A stretch of DNA of 64,000 nucleotides from Pseudoalteromonas sp. NC201 (lineage in GTDB: Bacteria > Pseudomonadota > Gammaproteobacteria > Enterobacterales > Alteromonadaceae): the NCBI RefSeq assembly GCF_002850255.1, contig NZ_CP022522.1, positions 562,097-626,096 on the forward strand. Reading direction: 5' to 3'. The notes under the pieces are model-generated. The model worked only from the letters and a program-made list of their open reading frames with translations, did not search any database and was not told the origin of the DNA. Below are positions 1 to 9,220 of this stretch, in pieces (the stretch's first letter is position 1; every line of letters starts with the position of its first letter). The position numbers were made by a program, and so were the translations under genes.

Positions 1-1
1 A

Positions 2-1228
2 AGGCAGGAGCGTGGCGCGATTGAGTTTGAAACCCTAGAAACGCGCTTTGTATTTAATGCCCATCGAAAAATTGATTCTATCGTGCCTGTGGTTCGTAAC
101 GACGCCCACAAGCTGATTGAAGAGTGCATGATCTTGGCTAATGTGTCAGCAGCAAAGCTGTTGGAAAAACATGAAGCCCATAGCTTGTACCGTGTTCATG
201 ATGAGCCAGACCCTGAAAGATTGAGCCAGTTTAGACAATTCTTGCAAGACTTGGGTATCGAAAGTCAATTACCTAACGATCCGTCGCCAGAGGAGTTGAC
301 CCAAGCGCTTGAGTCATTGGGAGATCGCCCTGAAAAAGAATTGATCCAGACCATGTTACTGCGCTCAATGAAGCAAGCAGTATATCAGCCTGAAAATATT
401 GGCCACTTTGGTTTGGCATTAAAAGCCTATGCACACTTTACCTCACCAATTCGCCGTTATCCGGATCTGGTGGTACACCGCGCAATCAAAGGCATTTTAC
501 AGCAGCAACAACAGCCCGTGAGTGGCGCTTACATCTACAATGAAGATGAAGTGAAACAACTGGGTGAGCAGTGTTCGATGACAGAGCGCCGCGCTGATGA
601 CGCTACTCGAGAAGTTGCTGATTGGCTTAAATGTGAATTTATGCAAGATCATGTTGGCGATGAATTTACCGGTGTGATCTCATCAGTCACCAACTTTGGA
701 TTATTTGTGAGGTTGGACGATCTACAGATTGACGGGATGATCCATGTTAGCAATTTAGGGCATGAGTACTTCCACTTTGATGGTGCAAAGCAATGTTTGA
801 TTGGCGAGCATAGTCGCACAGTGTTTAGACTCGGCGATAAACTTACTGTTGTGGTTGCTTCAGTTAGCTTGGACGATCGTCGTATCAACTTAGCTTTGGC
901 TGAAGAAGGTCAGCAAGACAGGTATGCAAGGCGTCGAAAATCGCCAAAAAGCACAGCAAGTAGTGTTCGTGAGCAGCTAAAAACGGGTAAAATCCCGGGA
1001 ACTAAGCGCCGTGACGGTGAAACGTCTGGTCGCGATAAAGATAATAAAGGCGATGACAAAGCCAAAAAGCGCAAAAGAACGACCCCTAAGGGTGAGCTCA
1101 AACAGGCGAAAAAGGCAGGCACGCTGAAGTCGAAGAAAAAATCGACGAGTAAAAAAGCCAAAGCGGCAAAGGGCAAAGCAAAGCGCCCAGGTAAAAACGA
1201 AAGAAATCGTAGCAAAAAAGCGCAATAG
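2..1228 (+). CDS. rnr: Ribonuclease R, C-terminal part (5' end outside window)
   Basis: Processive 3'-5' exoribonuclease that degrades structured RNA and helps in RNA quality control. The reading frame is open from base 2, so the gene starts before the window. What is visible is the end of the RNB catalytic domain (HFTSPIRRYPDLVVHR is the family signature), an S1 RNA-binding domain (GVISSVTNFGLFVRLDD onward), and a lysine/arginine-rich tail of about 100 residues, as in RNase R. It ends 22 bases before rlmB, and the rnr-rlmB pair is a common gammaproteobacterial operon. The identification is secure; the N-terminal cold-shock domains cannot be seen. Confidence 0.96.
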   Translation, partial: RQERGAIEFETLETRFVFNAHRKIDSIVPVVRNDAHKLIEECMILANVSAAKLLEKHEAHSLYRVHDEPDPERLSQFRQFLQDLGIESQLPNDPSPEELTQALESLGDRPEKELIQTMLLRSMKQAVYQPENIGHFGLALKAYAHFTSPIRRYPDLVVHRAIKGILQQQQQPVSGAYIYNEDEVKQLGEQCSMTERRADDATREVADWLKCEFMQDHVGDEFTGVISSVTNFGLFVRLDDLQIDGMIHVSNLGHEYFHFDGAKQCLIGEHSRTVFRLGDKLTVVVASVSLDDRRINLALAEEGQQDRYARRRKSPKSTASSVREQLKTGKIPGTKRRDGETSGRDKDNKGDDKAKKRKRTTPKGELKQAKKAGTLKSKKKSTSKKAKAAKGKAKRPGKNERNRSKKAQ

Positions 1229-1250
1229 ATTATAAAGCGGGAGCTTTAAC

Positions 1251-1991
1251 GTGAGTAACGAATTAATTTTTGGCTTTCATTCAATCGAAGCCATTTTGAA
1301 TAACGCGCCGGAGCGCTTTTTAGAAATTTATGCACTAAAGGGACGTGAAGATCAGCGTTTAAATCAAGTCGTAAACGATGCCCGTAAGTTTGGTATTTCA
1401 GTGCAGTTTATGCAGCGTAAAGCGCTTGATAACAAAGCGAATGGTGAGCAACATCAGGGCATTATTGCCAATGTTAAAGCGGCGCGCGGATACAATGAAA
1501 AAGATCTTGATGAGATCATTCAAAGAGAAACCACACCATTTTTCTTGGTGCTTGATGGGGTAACGGATCCTCATAACTTAGGTGCATGTCTGCGTAGTGC
1601 TGATGCAGCAGGTGTACATGGTGTTATCGTACCAAAGGATAAGTCTGCAAAGCTAAACGGCACTGCAAGAAAAGTAGCGTGTGGCGCTGCAGAAACGGTT
1701 CCGCTTATCCAAGTAACCAATCTTGCTCGCACGTTGCGTGATATTAAAGAAGCCGGTGTGTGGGTTGTGGGTACGGCAGGTGAAACCGATACAGCTGTTT
1801 TTGATGCAAACCTGACTGGGCCTATGGCCATTGTAATGGGCGCCGAAGGCGATGGCATGCGCCGTTTAACTCGAGAGCATTGCGATGAGCTGGTTAAGAT
1901 CCCGATGGTAGGTAGCGTGTCTAGCTTAAATGTATCGGTTGCGACCGGTGTTTGTTTATTTGAAGTGTTAAGACAGCGCTCAGCACTTTAA
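1251..1991 (+). CDS. rlmB: 23S rRNA (guanosine-2251-2'-O)-methyltransferase RlmB
   Basis: Uses S-adenosylmethionine to methylate the 2'-OH of G2251 in the peptidyl-transferase loop of 23S rRNA. The 246-residue protein has an N-terminal SpoU substrate-binding domain (starts [13 protein letters not shown]) and a C-terminal SPOUT knot with the three family motifs: [25 protein letters not shown] and [15 protein letters not shown]. The start is GTG, preceded by GGGAG. It follows rnr by 22 bases and is probably co-transcribed with it. Length matches the family. Confidence 0.96.
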   Translation: MSNELIFGFHSIEAILNNAPERFLEIYALKGREDQRLNQVVNDARKFGISVQFMQRKALDNKANGEQHQGIIANVKAARGYNEKDLDEIIQRETTPFFLVLDGVTDPHNLGACLRSADAAGVHGVIVPKDKSAKLNGTARKVACGAAETVPLIQVTNLARTLRDIKEAGVWVVGTAGETDTAVFDANLTGPMAIVMGAEGDGMRRLTREHCDELVKIPMVGSVSSLNVSVATGVCLFEVLRQRSAL

Positions 1992-1999
1992 TCACTTAA

Positions 2000-2390
2000 T
2001 AAGCGCCGGCTTTCACGGCGCATCTTCAAAAGTTTTAAGAGCTCGCAAGGTAAACTTGCTCCTACACAGGTCTACCTTTGGTAGGAGCCGATTTTCTCGG
2101 CGCATCTTCAAAAGCTTTAAGAGATCGCAAGGTAAACTTGCTCCTACTCAGCTCTACTTTTGGTAGGAGCCGATTTTCTCGGCGCATCTTCAAAAGCTTT
2201 AAGAGCTCGCAAGGTAAACTTGCTCCTACACAGGTCTACTTTTGGTAGGAGCCGATTTTCTCGGCGAGCTTTTAATAATCCGCAAGGTAAACTTGCTCCT
2301 ACACAGGTCTACCTTTGGTAGGAGCCGATTTATTCGGCGAGCTTTTAAAACCCGCAAGGTCAGCTTATTCCCACACAATTGTACAGGGCA
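2000..2390. repeat. REP/BIME-like tandem array (three 82-bp units plus two shorter ones)
   Basis: Direct repeats follow rlmB. The sequence TCTTCAAAAG recurs at 2023, 2105 and 2187 (82-bp period), and CGCAAGG recurs at 2044, 2126, 2208, 2281 and 2353, so two shorter units of about 72 bp follow. Each unit holds two imperfect palindromes in opposite orientation. One reads forward from GTAGGAGCCG to CGGCGA. The other, read on the minus strand, runs from GTAGGAGCAAG to CTTGCGAG. Paired inverted REPs define bacterial interspersed mosaic elements (BIMEs). No coding capacity is seen. The hairpins could also act as a terminator between the convergent rlmB and yjjG genes. Confidence 0.85.
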
Positions 2391-3068
2391 TTACCCCATT
2401 AAAATCGCTTGCAACTCTTTAAGAGATTCTACGGTATAGGTTGGCTTGATATGGTCAGGGCAGACTTTGCCATCATGCTTTAACCAACAGCTATCAATCC
2501 CAAAGCGGTTTGCGCCTAGAATGTCACTTGCTGGTGTGTCGCCAACCATTAATACTTTGGATTTGTCGGGGTTCCCTAACAGTGCTAACGTATGCGCAAA
2601 AATACTCGGATCTGGCTTAGCTTTACCCACCAACTCAGAGATCACCACTTCAGAAAAACGATCCACAAGGCCGGTATGTTCCAATCTTTTTTGCTGAAGC
2701 GCGGCAAATCCATTGGTAATAATAGCCAAAGTACATTGGCCTTTCAGGCTATCGAGCAAGGCTTTAGCTCCCGGTAACGGTTGGCAAATTTCTGCCATCG
2801 CGGCCAAGAATCCCGCATTGAGTACTTCAGGTGCGATATCGAGTTTTTCAGCCCAGCGACTAAAGCGCGTTACCTGAAGTGTTTTTGCGTCAATCTCACC
2901 ATTTTGATACTGCACCCAAAGTGGCGCATTTAAGCTGTTATATTCTTCGTAGTCCTCGTCAGTGAACACAACGTCATATTGAGTAAACAGCGTTTGTAAT
3001 CCAAATTTGGCATTAAAGCTAAATAAGGTTTCGTCAGCATCAAATAAAATATGTGTATAGTTCGGCAT
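2391..3068 (-). CDS. yjjG: Pyrimidine 5'-nucleotidase YjjG (HAD family)
   Basis: Cytosolic HAD-superfamily phosphatase; in E. coli YjjG removes phosphate from non-canonical pyrimidine nucleotides and dUMP, limiting their entry into DNA. The 225-residue protein shows all HAD motifs: DADETLF near the N terminus (nucleophile Asp), ITNG, KPDPSIF and GDTPASD. Its ATG shares one base with the stop codon of yjjX (TAATG), so the two are translationally coupled. Both are house-cleaning enzymes for abnormal nucleotides, which supports the assignment. Confidence 0.92.
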   Translation of the reverse strand: MPNYTHILFDADETLFSFNAKFGLQTLFTQYDVVFTDEDYEEYNSLNAPLWVQYQNGEIDAKTLQVTRFSRWAEKLDIAPEVLNAGFLAAMAEICQPLPGAKALLDSLKGQCTLAIITNGFAALQQKRLEHTGLVDRFSEVVISELVGKAKPDPSIFAHTLALLGNPDKSKVLMVGDTPASDILGANRFGIDSCWLKHDGKVCPDHIKPTYTVESLKELQAILMG

Positions 3069-3601
3069 TATAAATACATCTCGGGGTGATTAAAGGGTGC
3101 CATTGCGAGTAATAAGGCTTGCGTGTAGCTACTCTCTCTGGTGGCAAGATGGTTGGTTAGCAAACCGATAGCACCGCCTTGTTGCTTGATATTAGTGGTA
3201 TTGAACAAGTCGTCCATTACATGTCCTAGCTCTTCACCTTGTTCAAGACGCGCGTAGACCGATGCCGGTAGCGGCAAATTACAACTACGGCCGACACTCG
3301 TACGACGGTTATTCGCAATGACGACATAAGCGAAAGTAGCTGCACCGTATTCAAATTTGGCAGCGCCTCCTTCCATGGCACAATAAAAATCGGCTTGATG
3401 ATGTTGCTGTAAGTAAGTAACACGATTCTCTGCGCCTTCGCGGGTGGCTTGTTCACCTAAAGGCTGATCCGCAACGAGACTCGGCGCTGAGATACCCTGA
3501 CAGTCAATTTTTGCATTGGGAAAGTACTGCGCAAAGATGGTTTTTGCAGCATTGATTTTTACTGGGTTTTTAGACCCCACTAAAATGGTAAGCACGTCCA
3601 T
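3068..3601 (-). CDS. yjjX: Inosine/xanthosine triphosphatase YjjX
   Basis: Hydrolyses non-canonical purine nucleoside triphosphates (ITP, XTP) to keep deaminated bases out of RNA and DNA. The 177-residue product begins MDVLTILVGSKNPVKINAAK, typical of the NTPase/HAM1-like YjjX fold, and carries the conserved REGAENR and AMEGGA segments. It is the first gene of a two-gene unit with yjjG (one-base overlap). Length agrees with E. coli YjjX (about 170 residues). Confidence 0.93.
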   Translation of the reverse strand: MDVLTILVGSKNPVKINAAKTIFAQYFPNAKIDCQGISAPSLVADQPLGEQATREGAENRVTYLQQHHQADFYCAMEGGAAKFEYGAATFAYVVIANNRRTSVGRSCNLPLPASVYARLEQGEELGHVMDDLFNTTNIKQQGGAIGLLTNHLATRESSYTQALLLAMAPFNHPEMYL

Positions 3602-3698
3602 ATAACAACTACTCGTGATGCTCTAAAAGGCGTCAGTGTAAAGTGTGATATGGAGCGATGCAAGGAAGCTATTATTCCTAATCAAAACATAAGCTGGG

Positions 3699-4598
3699 TT
3701 AAATCGGTAAATCGACTGGCGCCATATTCTCAAGGGCGCGTTTCTTTACTAATAATTCCTTGATAAGTGGAGTCAGTACCAACTCCATCGCCAGCCCCAT
3801 TTTCCCGCCCGGCACAACTAACGTGTTTACACGAGACATAAAGCTGCCCTCAATCATTTGTAAGTAGTAAGGGAAATTAACATCTTCGATGCCACGAAAG
3901 CGAATAACCACAAAGCTTTCGTCTAATGAGGGTATGTCTTTAGCACTGAATGGGTTAGAGGTATCCACGGTGGGCACGCGTTGAAAGTTAATATGCGTGC
4001 GAGAAAACTGGGGAGTGATGTGATTAATGTAGTCATCCATTGAGCGCACAATTGACGTCATAACCGCTTCTTTGGAGTGGCCGCGCTCATTGGTATCGCG
4101 AATGAGCTTTTGGATCCACTCAAGGTTGATGATAGGCACCATGCCAATCAATAGATCAACGTTGCTGGCCACATCATATTCGGGGGTCACGACACCACCG
4201 TGCAGCCCCTCATAAAACAGCATATCGGTGTTTTGTTCCAGTTCTTGATAAGGAGTAAAAGTGCCCGGTAGCTGATTAAATGGCACGGCATCGTCAAACG
4301 TATGAAGGTAGCGACGGACTTTGCCATTGCCGGTTTCGCCATAGCTTTTGAACAGACTTTCTAATGCGCCGAAGTCATTGGCTTCTTCACCAAAGTAGCT
4401 AATGTGCTTACCTTCTTGCAGCGCTTCGCGACGCAATTTATCCATTTCAGGGCGAGTGTAGCGATGAAAGCTATCGCCTTCGACATAGGCGGCTTTGGTA
4501 TTAAGACTGCGGAATATATGTTTTATCGCGCTTGTCGTTGTTGTAGTGCCTGCGCCTGAACTACCAGTAATGGCGATAATAGGGTGTTTGTCTGACAT
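3699..4598 (-). CDS. prkB: Phosphoribulokinase-family protein PrkB
   Basis: P-loop kinase of the phosphoribulokinase/uridine kinase superfamily, close in pattern to E. coli PrkB. The N terminus has TGSSGAGTTTTT in place of a classic GKS/T P-loop, which is typical of the PrkB group. Also visible are VEGDSFHRYTRPEMDK, FYEGLHGG and RTHINFQRVPTVDTSNPF. No RuBisCO or Calvin-cycle gene is in this window, so carbon fixation is not implied and the true substrate is unknown. 299 residues. It is a single gene, divergent from the beta-propeller gene that follows. Confidence 0.85.
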   Translation of the reverse strand: MSDKHPIIAITGSSGAGTTTTTSAIKHIFRSLNTKAAYVEGDSFHRYTRPEMDKLRREALQEGKHISYFGEEANDFGALESLFKSYGETGNGKVRRYLHTFDDAVPFNQLPGTFTPYQELEQNTDMLFYEGLHGGVVTPEYDVASNVDLLIGMVPIINLEWIQKLIRDTNERGHSKEAVMTSIVRSMDDYINHITPQFSRTHINFQRVPTVDTSNPFSAKDIPSLDESFVVIRFRGIEDVNFPYYLQMIEGSFMSRVNTLVVPGGKMGLAMELVLTPLIKELLVKKRALENMAPVDLPI

Positions 4599-4733
4599 AA
4601 ATCTGCCTTAGCTTTCATCATCCGTTAATTCGATGTTACGCGAAGCAAAGTTTTTGGCAAGCTTTGCTTGAGGGCGAGTGTTGGGTATCATAGCGGGGTG
4701 ATATAACTACAATGAAAAATCAAAGGAACGTCC

Positions 4734-5618
4734 ATGCCCATTTCAATGCGTGTGAAGCTCGCAGTTTGTCTATTCGCTTTCGCGTCCTGTTTACCTGCGT
4801 ATTCAGCCATGCCCAAAAGCCAAATTTGGCTAGCTGAATTAGGTGAACATTTCAGTGCTAAACCAATTACTGAAAACACCGCATATTTTAATCAGCCGCT
4901 AGTGACTGATTCTGGGGTTTACTATACCGCGGAAGTAAGCGCTGATGGCAATAGCCAAACGGATCTGTTTTTTTACGGCTTTCAAAGCCAAAACACAACC
5001 AACCTCACGCAATCCCCTGTCTCCGAGTATTCACCCACACTGCATCCGAATGGGAAAGGGTTAACGACGATTGTGGTTGAGGGATCCGGTAAGCAAAAAC
5101 TGTGGTTTTATCCGTTTGATCAGGCTACAAAACCAAGTCGTGTTTTTGAGCATATTGAACCTGTGGGGTATCATGCTTGGGGGAGCAACCAAGATCTGAT
5201 TATGTTTATTTTAGGTGCGACTGAGAGTGCTCCGCATACCTTACAGTACACAGATATTAATGGTCATTTACCACAAATTCTTGCCGAAGATATTGGCCGA
5301 ACTTTGTCTTACAACCGTGTGCGTGATGTGTTTGCTTTTACATATCAAGTCAATGGCTTAATGTGGTTCGCAACTTACCACAGAGAGAGCGATCATATTC
5401 AGCGATTTTTTGCTCTTCCCAGTCAAGTGCAAGATTATACCTGGTTGGATGATAATAAAGTGGCATATGCACTAGATAATAAAATTTATTATCGGGATTT
5501 AAATGCGCCTAAAAAAGTCCACTTATTAAGAAACTTAAGAAGTTACTGTCAGACTTCAATTTCTCGCTTGAGCTTTTTTGATAACAAGCTGGCATTTGTA
5601 TGCTACCGCCAAGACTGA
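4734..5618 (+). CDS. Exported beta-propeller (TolB/PD40-like) protein of unknown function
   Basis: The 294-residue product has a signal peptide (MPISMRVKLAVCLFAFASCLPAYSA, cleavage after AYSA likely). It then has repeated blades resembling PD40/TolB-type WD40-like repeats, such as DLFFYGFQSQNTTNLTQSPV and SEYSPTLHPNGKG. It is therefore probably a periplasmic beta-propeller. The ribosome site AAAGGAAC precedes the first ATG; the second ATG at 4746 is also possible. galE follows after 60 bases. No catalytic motif was recognised and the ligand is unknown. Confidence 0.7.
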   Translation: MPISMRVKLAVCLFAFASCLPAYSAMPKSQIWLAELGEHFSAKPITENTAYFNQPLVTDSGVYYTAEVSADGNSQTDLFFYGFQSQNTTNLTQSPVSEYSPTLHPNGKGLTTIVVEGSGKQKLWFYPFDQATKPSRVFEHIEPVGYHAWGSNQDLIMFILGATESAPHTLQYTDINGHLPQILAEDIGRTLSYNRVRDVFAFTYQVNGLMWFATYHRESDHIQRFFALPSQVQDYTWLDDNKVAYALDNKIYYRDLNAPKKVHLLRNLRSYCQTSISRLSFFDNKLAFVCYRQD

Positions 5619-5678
5619 CAATAACAAATTGAGTAGAATGCTCGATGCGATGCGTAGACAACAACCATAGGAAGAGAT

Positions 5679-6692
5679 ATGACGATTCTTGTAACTGGTG
5701 GTGCAGGCTATATTGGCTCTCACACTGTATTAGAGCTGCTACAGCAAGGCAAAAAGGTAGTGGTCGTAGATAATCTAAGCAACTCTCAGCAGACTTCATT
5801 ACATAGAGTCGCTGAGATAGTAGGAAAGGAAGCGGCATTCCATCAGGGGGATATTCTTGATAAGGCATTTCTTGATAGTGTATTCGCGCAATATGATATT
5901 GAAGAAGTGATCCACTTTGCAGGCTTAAAAGCCGTAGGAGAGTCGGTTCAAAAGCCAATCGAGTATTATCAAAACAACGTTCAGGGTACGTTGACGCTGC
6001 TTGATGCGATGCGTGACGCCAATGTATTTAAGCTAGTTTTTAGCTCGTCAGCGACGGTCTATGGAGATCCTGCCAGCCTTCCTATTCGTGAAGATTTCCC
6101 TGTTGGTGGCACAACCAATCCTTATGGTACGTCAAAGCTGATGGTTGAAATGGTACTACAGGATGTCGCTAAATCAGACCCGCGTTGGGCCTTTGCTATT
6201 TTGCGTTACTTTAACCCGGTTGGCGCACACGAGTCGGGGTTAATTGGTGAAGACCCAAATGGTATTCCCAACAACTTACTGCCCTACATCTCACAGGTTG
6301 CTGTTGGTAAACTGGCGAGTTTAGGCGTCTTTGGCGACGACTATGACACCAAAGACGGCACGGGCGTGAGAGATTACATTCACGTGGTTGATCTAGCTAT
6401 TGGCCATTTAAAAGCACTTGAAAAAATCGCAGTAGCAGCAGGCACACATATCTATAACTTAGGTACCGGCAATGGCTACTCAGTACTTGAGATGGTTACT
6501 GCGTTTGAAAAGGCAGCGGGCAAAGCCATACCGTATGACATTAAACCGCGTCGCGATGGCGACATTGCCGCCTGTTATGCAGCGCCTGAAAAAGCCAAAT
6601 CTGAATTAGGCTGGCATGCAGAGCGTGGATTGGATGCCATGATGCAAGATACATGGCGCTGGCAAAGCAATAATCCAAACGGGTATCGTTAA
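5679..6692 (+). CDS. galE: UDP-glucose 4-epimerase
   Basis: Interconverts UDP-glucose and UDP-galactose with tightly bound NAD, feeding galactose metabolism and surface polysaccharide synthesis. The 337-residue protein starts [15 protein letters not shown] (NAD-binding GxxGxxG). It has the short-chain dehydrogenase catalytic Ser/Tyr/Lys set (SSSATVYG and YGTSK) and [18 protein letters not shown], which is specific to GalE. A good ribosome site (AGGAAGAG) precedes the ATG. Length matches the family (338 in E. coli). Confidence 0.96.
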   Translation: MTILVTGGAGYIGSHTVLELLQQGKKVVVVDNLSNSQQTSLHRVAEIVGKEAAFHQGDILDKAFLDSVFAQYDIEEVIHFAGLKAVGESVQKPIEYYQNNVQGTLTLLDAMRDANVFKLVFSSSATVYGDPASLPIREDFPVGGTTNPYGTSKLMVEMVLQDVAKSDPRWAFAILRYFNPVGAHESGLIGEDPNGIPNNLLPYISQVAVGKLASLGVFGDDYDTKDGTGVRDYIHVVDLAIGHLKALEKIAVAAGTHIYNLGTGNGYSVLEMVTAFEKAAGKAIPYDIKPRRDGDIAACYAAPEKAKSELGWHAERGLDAMMQDTWRWQSNNPNGYR

Positions 6693-6710
6693 CTACTAAG
6701 TTAGTTATTG

Positions 6711-7262
6711 ATGTATATCGAAAAGATAACAGCCTTATTTCTGTCTACATTTAGTGCATGGGGCTTTCTTTTTGCTTTGCTTTACAACCTAGCCATTTAT
6801 TCTGGGAATAGGCAAGAGCGTCTTGAACAACAGCCTATATTTTATAGTGCAGTTATGTTTATTTCGTTTCTGATTACTATTCCCATTGTAGCCCTTTTTT
6901 TGCTTCCCTCTGACAGTGCAGTTAATACTTGGGAAATTCTTAGGTATAACGGCGCTTTAATCGTGATGGACTTATTGACTATGTTCACGCTGACACTCAT
7001 TCCAAGAGGGAGTGCTAGGGTAGGTAATGTTTGTTATAGCTACTTACAACTATGCATGTCTTTTTCAATCGTGATGTTTCTCGCAGCAGCCTGTTTTGGA
7101 GTCTATTATCAATACCTTCCTTCTTGGCTTCGGCAGTTTTTTTTAATTTTTTACCCTCTTGGCTCCAATGCAAATGACTTAGTCATGGTTTCAGTACTCG
7201 TTATTAGGCGTGACTTCCTAGGGTTACATCGACTCTATCGACGGCTATTAAACTCAAGTTAA
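6711..7262 (+). CDS. Small integral membrane protein of unknown function
   Basis: About 183 residues with roughly four hydrophobic helices (FSAWGFLFALLYNLAIYSG, SAVMFISFLITIPIVALFLL, a segment near LIVMDLLTMFTLTLIP, and FSIVMFLAAACFGVYYQYL). It starts 18 bases after galE; ATG at 6711 or TTG at 6708 are both possible and no strong ribosome site is seen. I do not recognise the family. It may be co-transcribed with galE. Confidence 0.6.
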   Translation: MYIEKITALFLSTFSAWGFLFALLYNLAIYSGNRQERLEQQPIFYSAVMFISFLITIPIVALFLLPSDSAVNTWEILRYNGALIVMDLLTMFTLTLIPRGSARVGNVCYSYLQLCMSFSIVMFLAAACFGVYYQYLPSWLRQFFLIFYPLGSNANDLVMVSVLVIRRDFLGLHRLYRRLLNSS

Positions 7263-7352
7263 CGCAGCTAGCGCTAAAACTGGCTGCTAGAAAAGCATTA
7301 ATTATCCGAAGCTCAGGTTAACTATGTTGTTATAATTATTATTTTCATAAAT

Positions 7353-7370
7353 CTGTCACGTTGTCGTCAT
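7353..7370 (+). promoter_or_regulatory. Possible PhoB box upstream of phnW
   Basis: CTGTCAC, four bases, then TCGTCAT form two 7-base direct repeats 11 bases apart, the spacing of Pho-box half-sites (consensus CTGTCAT). The first matches 6 of 7 and the second 5 of 7. The position overlaps the -35 region of the phnW promoter (TTGTCG at 7361, AATATT at 7384, 17-bp spacer), as expected for PhoB activation. Motif evidence only. Confidence 0.4.
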
Positions 7371-7389
7371 CTAAACTCGGTTAAATATT

Positions 7390-7403
7390 CTGGTATAGAC
7401 CAG
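7390..7403 (+). promoter_or_regulatory. PhnF/PhnR-type operator of phnW
   Basis: A near-perfect 14-bp palindrome, CTGGTATAGACCAG, lies directly after the putative -10 of phnW and 13 bases before its ATG. The core TGGTATAGACCA is, from memory, the sequence bound by the GntR/HutC-type phosphonate repressor PhnF of mycobacteria. A gene for a repressor of this family lies at 11131-11823, and a sister site precedes the TonB receptor gene at 18965. Confidence 0.75.
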
Positions 7404-7416
7404 TTTAGAGGCAGTT

Positions 7417-8523
7417 ATGAACAACGATTATTTACTCCTGACGCCAGGCCCGCTCAGTACATCTCACACCGTGAAAGAAGCCATGTTGAAAGACTGGTGC
7501 ACCTGGGATGATGAATATAACCAAGGTGTGGTGCAAGTTATTCGCAATCAGCTTTGTGAAATTGCGGTTGCAGATCCGCAGTATCGCAGTGACTACAGTG
7601 CAACCTTAATGCAGGGCAGTGGTACAGCAAGTGTAGAGGCGGCTATTGGGACTTTTATTTCTAAGTCTGGCACTTTACTGGTTATCAATAATGGTGCCTA
7701 TGGTGCGCGTATTATTGAGATAGCCAATTATCTAAATATTAATGTGATAGCGCTCAACTTTGTTGAAACCGAATTGCCGCAACTTGAGCAGATCTCACAA
7801 ACGCTTGAGCAACACCCTGAGATCACCCACGTAGCAATGGTACACTGCGAAACCACAACGGGGATGCTGAATCCGGCTAAACGCGTAGCGGAGCTTGCGA
7901 AACATCACAATAAAGTAATGATCCTTGATGCCATGAGCAGTTTTGGCGGCATTGAGATGGATATGCACGAGTGGCAAATTGATATCCTCATTAGCTCAGC
8001 AAATAAGTGTATTCAAGGTGTTCCAGGTTTTGGCTTTGTGATTACAAAAACAGCGCTCTTGATTGCCTCTGAAGGACAAGCACGCTCACTTTCTTTGGAT
8101 CTACACGCTCAGTGGAAAACCATGGAAAATCATCATGGTAAATGGCGTTTTACCTCGCCAACGCATGTTGTCAGGGCTTTTGCCAAAGCACTAGAAGAAT
8201 TGGCGCAAGAGGGAGGCGCTTCTGCACGATTCAAGCGTTACAGCGAAAATCAAAAACAGCTCGTTAGCGGCATGAAAGCCCTTGGTTTTGAAGCCTTGTT
8301 ACCAGAAGCCATGCACTCACCTATTATCACTTCTTTTTATTCACCAAGTGACGAAAGCTATGAGTTTAAGCGCTTTTATGAAGCATTGAAGCAAAAAGGA
8401 TATGTAATTTACCCCGGCAAAGTATCAAACGCAGATTGCTTTAGGATCGGTAATATTGGCGAAGTATATGCCGCAGATATTAGCGGACTACTAGAAGCTA
8501 TCGCACAAGCAAAATACTGGTAA
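7417..8523 (+). CDS. phnW: 2-aminoethylphosphonate-pyruvate transaminase PhnW
   Basis: PLP enzyme that moves the amino group of 2-aminoethylphosphonate (AEP) to pyruvate, giving phosphonoacetaldehyde and alanine; phosphonoacetaldehyde is the substrate of PhnX encoded at 13879-14688. The 368-residue protein starts [18 protein letters not shown], the class V aminotransferase signature of PhnW. It has the PLP lysine in [15 protein letters not shown] (K197) and the [18 protein letters not shown]-terminal motif. It is separated from the other phn genes by an islet and is on the opposite strand, yet shares their operator. Its last codons are echoed in the repeats just downstream. Confidence 0.95.
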   Translation: MNNDYLLLTPGPLSTSHTVKEAMLKDWCTWDDEYNQGVVQVIRNQLCEIAVADPQYRSDYSATLMQGSGTASVEAAIGTFISKSGTLLVINNGAYGARIIEIANYLNINVIALNFVETELPQLEQISQTLEQHPEITHVAMVHCETTTGMLNPAKRVAELAKHHNKVMILDAMSSFGGIEMDMHEWQIDILISSANKCIQGVPGFGFVITKTALLIASEGQARSLSLDLHAQWKTMENHHGKWRFTSPTHVVRAFAKALEELAQEGGASARFKRYSENQKQLVSGMKALGFEALLPEAMHSPIITSFYSPSDESYEFKRFYEALKQKGYVIYPGKVSNADCFRIGNIGEVYAADISGLLEAIAQAKYW

Positions 8524-8745
8524 ACCGTTAGGGCAGGAGGCGCTTTACGCGGCGATGGGTATTGCTGAAGCAAAGTATTGGTAAACCGTTAGAGTGGGAG
8601 GCGCTTTACGCGGCGATGGGTATTGCTGAAGCAAAGTATTGATAAACCGTTAGGGTGGGAGGCGCTTTACCCGGCGATTGCTATTACTGAAGCAATATAC
8701 TGGTAAACTGTTAGGGTAGGAGACGCTTTACGCGGCGATGGGTTA
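8500..8745 (+). repeat. Four 61-bp tandem units: phnW 3' tail plus a REP-like palindrome
   Basis: TAAACCGTTAG or a close variant recurs at 8521, 8582, 8643 and 8704, exactly 61 bases apart; the first TAA is the phnW stop codon. Each unit contains a copy of the end of phnW (the frame reads AIAEAKYW-stop, against [12 protein letters not shown] in the gene) followed by a palindrome running from GGAGGCGC to GCGGCGAT. The unit thus duplicates a coding tail together with a REP. The third and fourth copies have diverged further. Confidence 0.85.
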
Positions 8746-8763
8746 AGGGGGTTACACCCCTTT
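8746..8763 (+). terminator. Weak hairpin after the phnW repeat array
   Basis: AAGGGG, a short loop and CCCCTT form a GC-rich stem with only a short T tract. It may end phnW transcription. The 175 bases after it (8764-8938) hold no recognisable gene. Confidence 0.35.
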
Positions 8764-8938
8764 AGCTAAATAAATGAGTAGCAAATCTTCAATTGTGTTA
8801 ACGATTGTCTAATCTGGGCTGTCACCTATAAATAAGGTTAAACCTTGGGGCTGGTTGAGAAATTCCTTTAAGATTTTTTGCCAATACTTTGGCGCATCCT
8901 TTTATATCTAGTATTACGGTTTGCTTTATTCCAATTGT

Positions 8939-9220
8939 TTAATTTCCAAAGTGGTGAGAATAAATAATGTTACCATATCCCCATACGAGTGTACCAACGA
9001 TGGCAAACAGGAATGCCAAAATATGACCCAAAAAGTACATGGTTTTATATGCTCTCTCCCCAGCTTGTTCGCTTACTGTTTCTCTAGATTCATGCTCCAT
9101 TTTTAAAATTTTTAAAATTCCAAACTCAACCATGATGGCCAAGCAAACTAAAATGGCGCCACTCCTTTGAAACCAAATCTTAGGTTCGTCTTTAAGTTTC
9201 TGCCATTCTGGCAGTGTCAA
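8939..9220 (-). CDS. Small membrane protein of unknown function
   Basis: 93 residues from a TTG start, with two hydrophobic segments (GAILVCLAIMVEFGILKIL and TMYFLGHILAFLFAIVGTLV) separated by a charged loop. The reading frame overlaps the upstream 40-codon frame at 9192-9314, so the two could be coupled, or could be one gene split by a frameshift. It lies in an AT-rich islet between phnW and the phosphonate operon. No family is recognised. Confidence 0.5.
   Translation of the reverse strand: MTLPEWQKLKDEPKIWFQRSGAILVCLAIMVEFGILKILKMEHESRETVSEQAGERAYKTMYFLGHILAFLFAIVGTLVWGYGNIIYSHHFGN

Noticed and set aside
910..1225. Long minus-strand frames over the rnr tail
   Set aside because: They are complementary to the lysine-rich end of RNase R, and the coding strand is clear from family motifs.
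3699..4598. Calvin-cycle phosphoribulokinase
   Set aside because: The family match is to the heterotroph PrkB group, and no carbon fixation gene is present.
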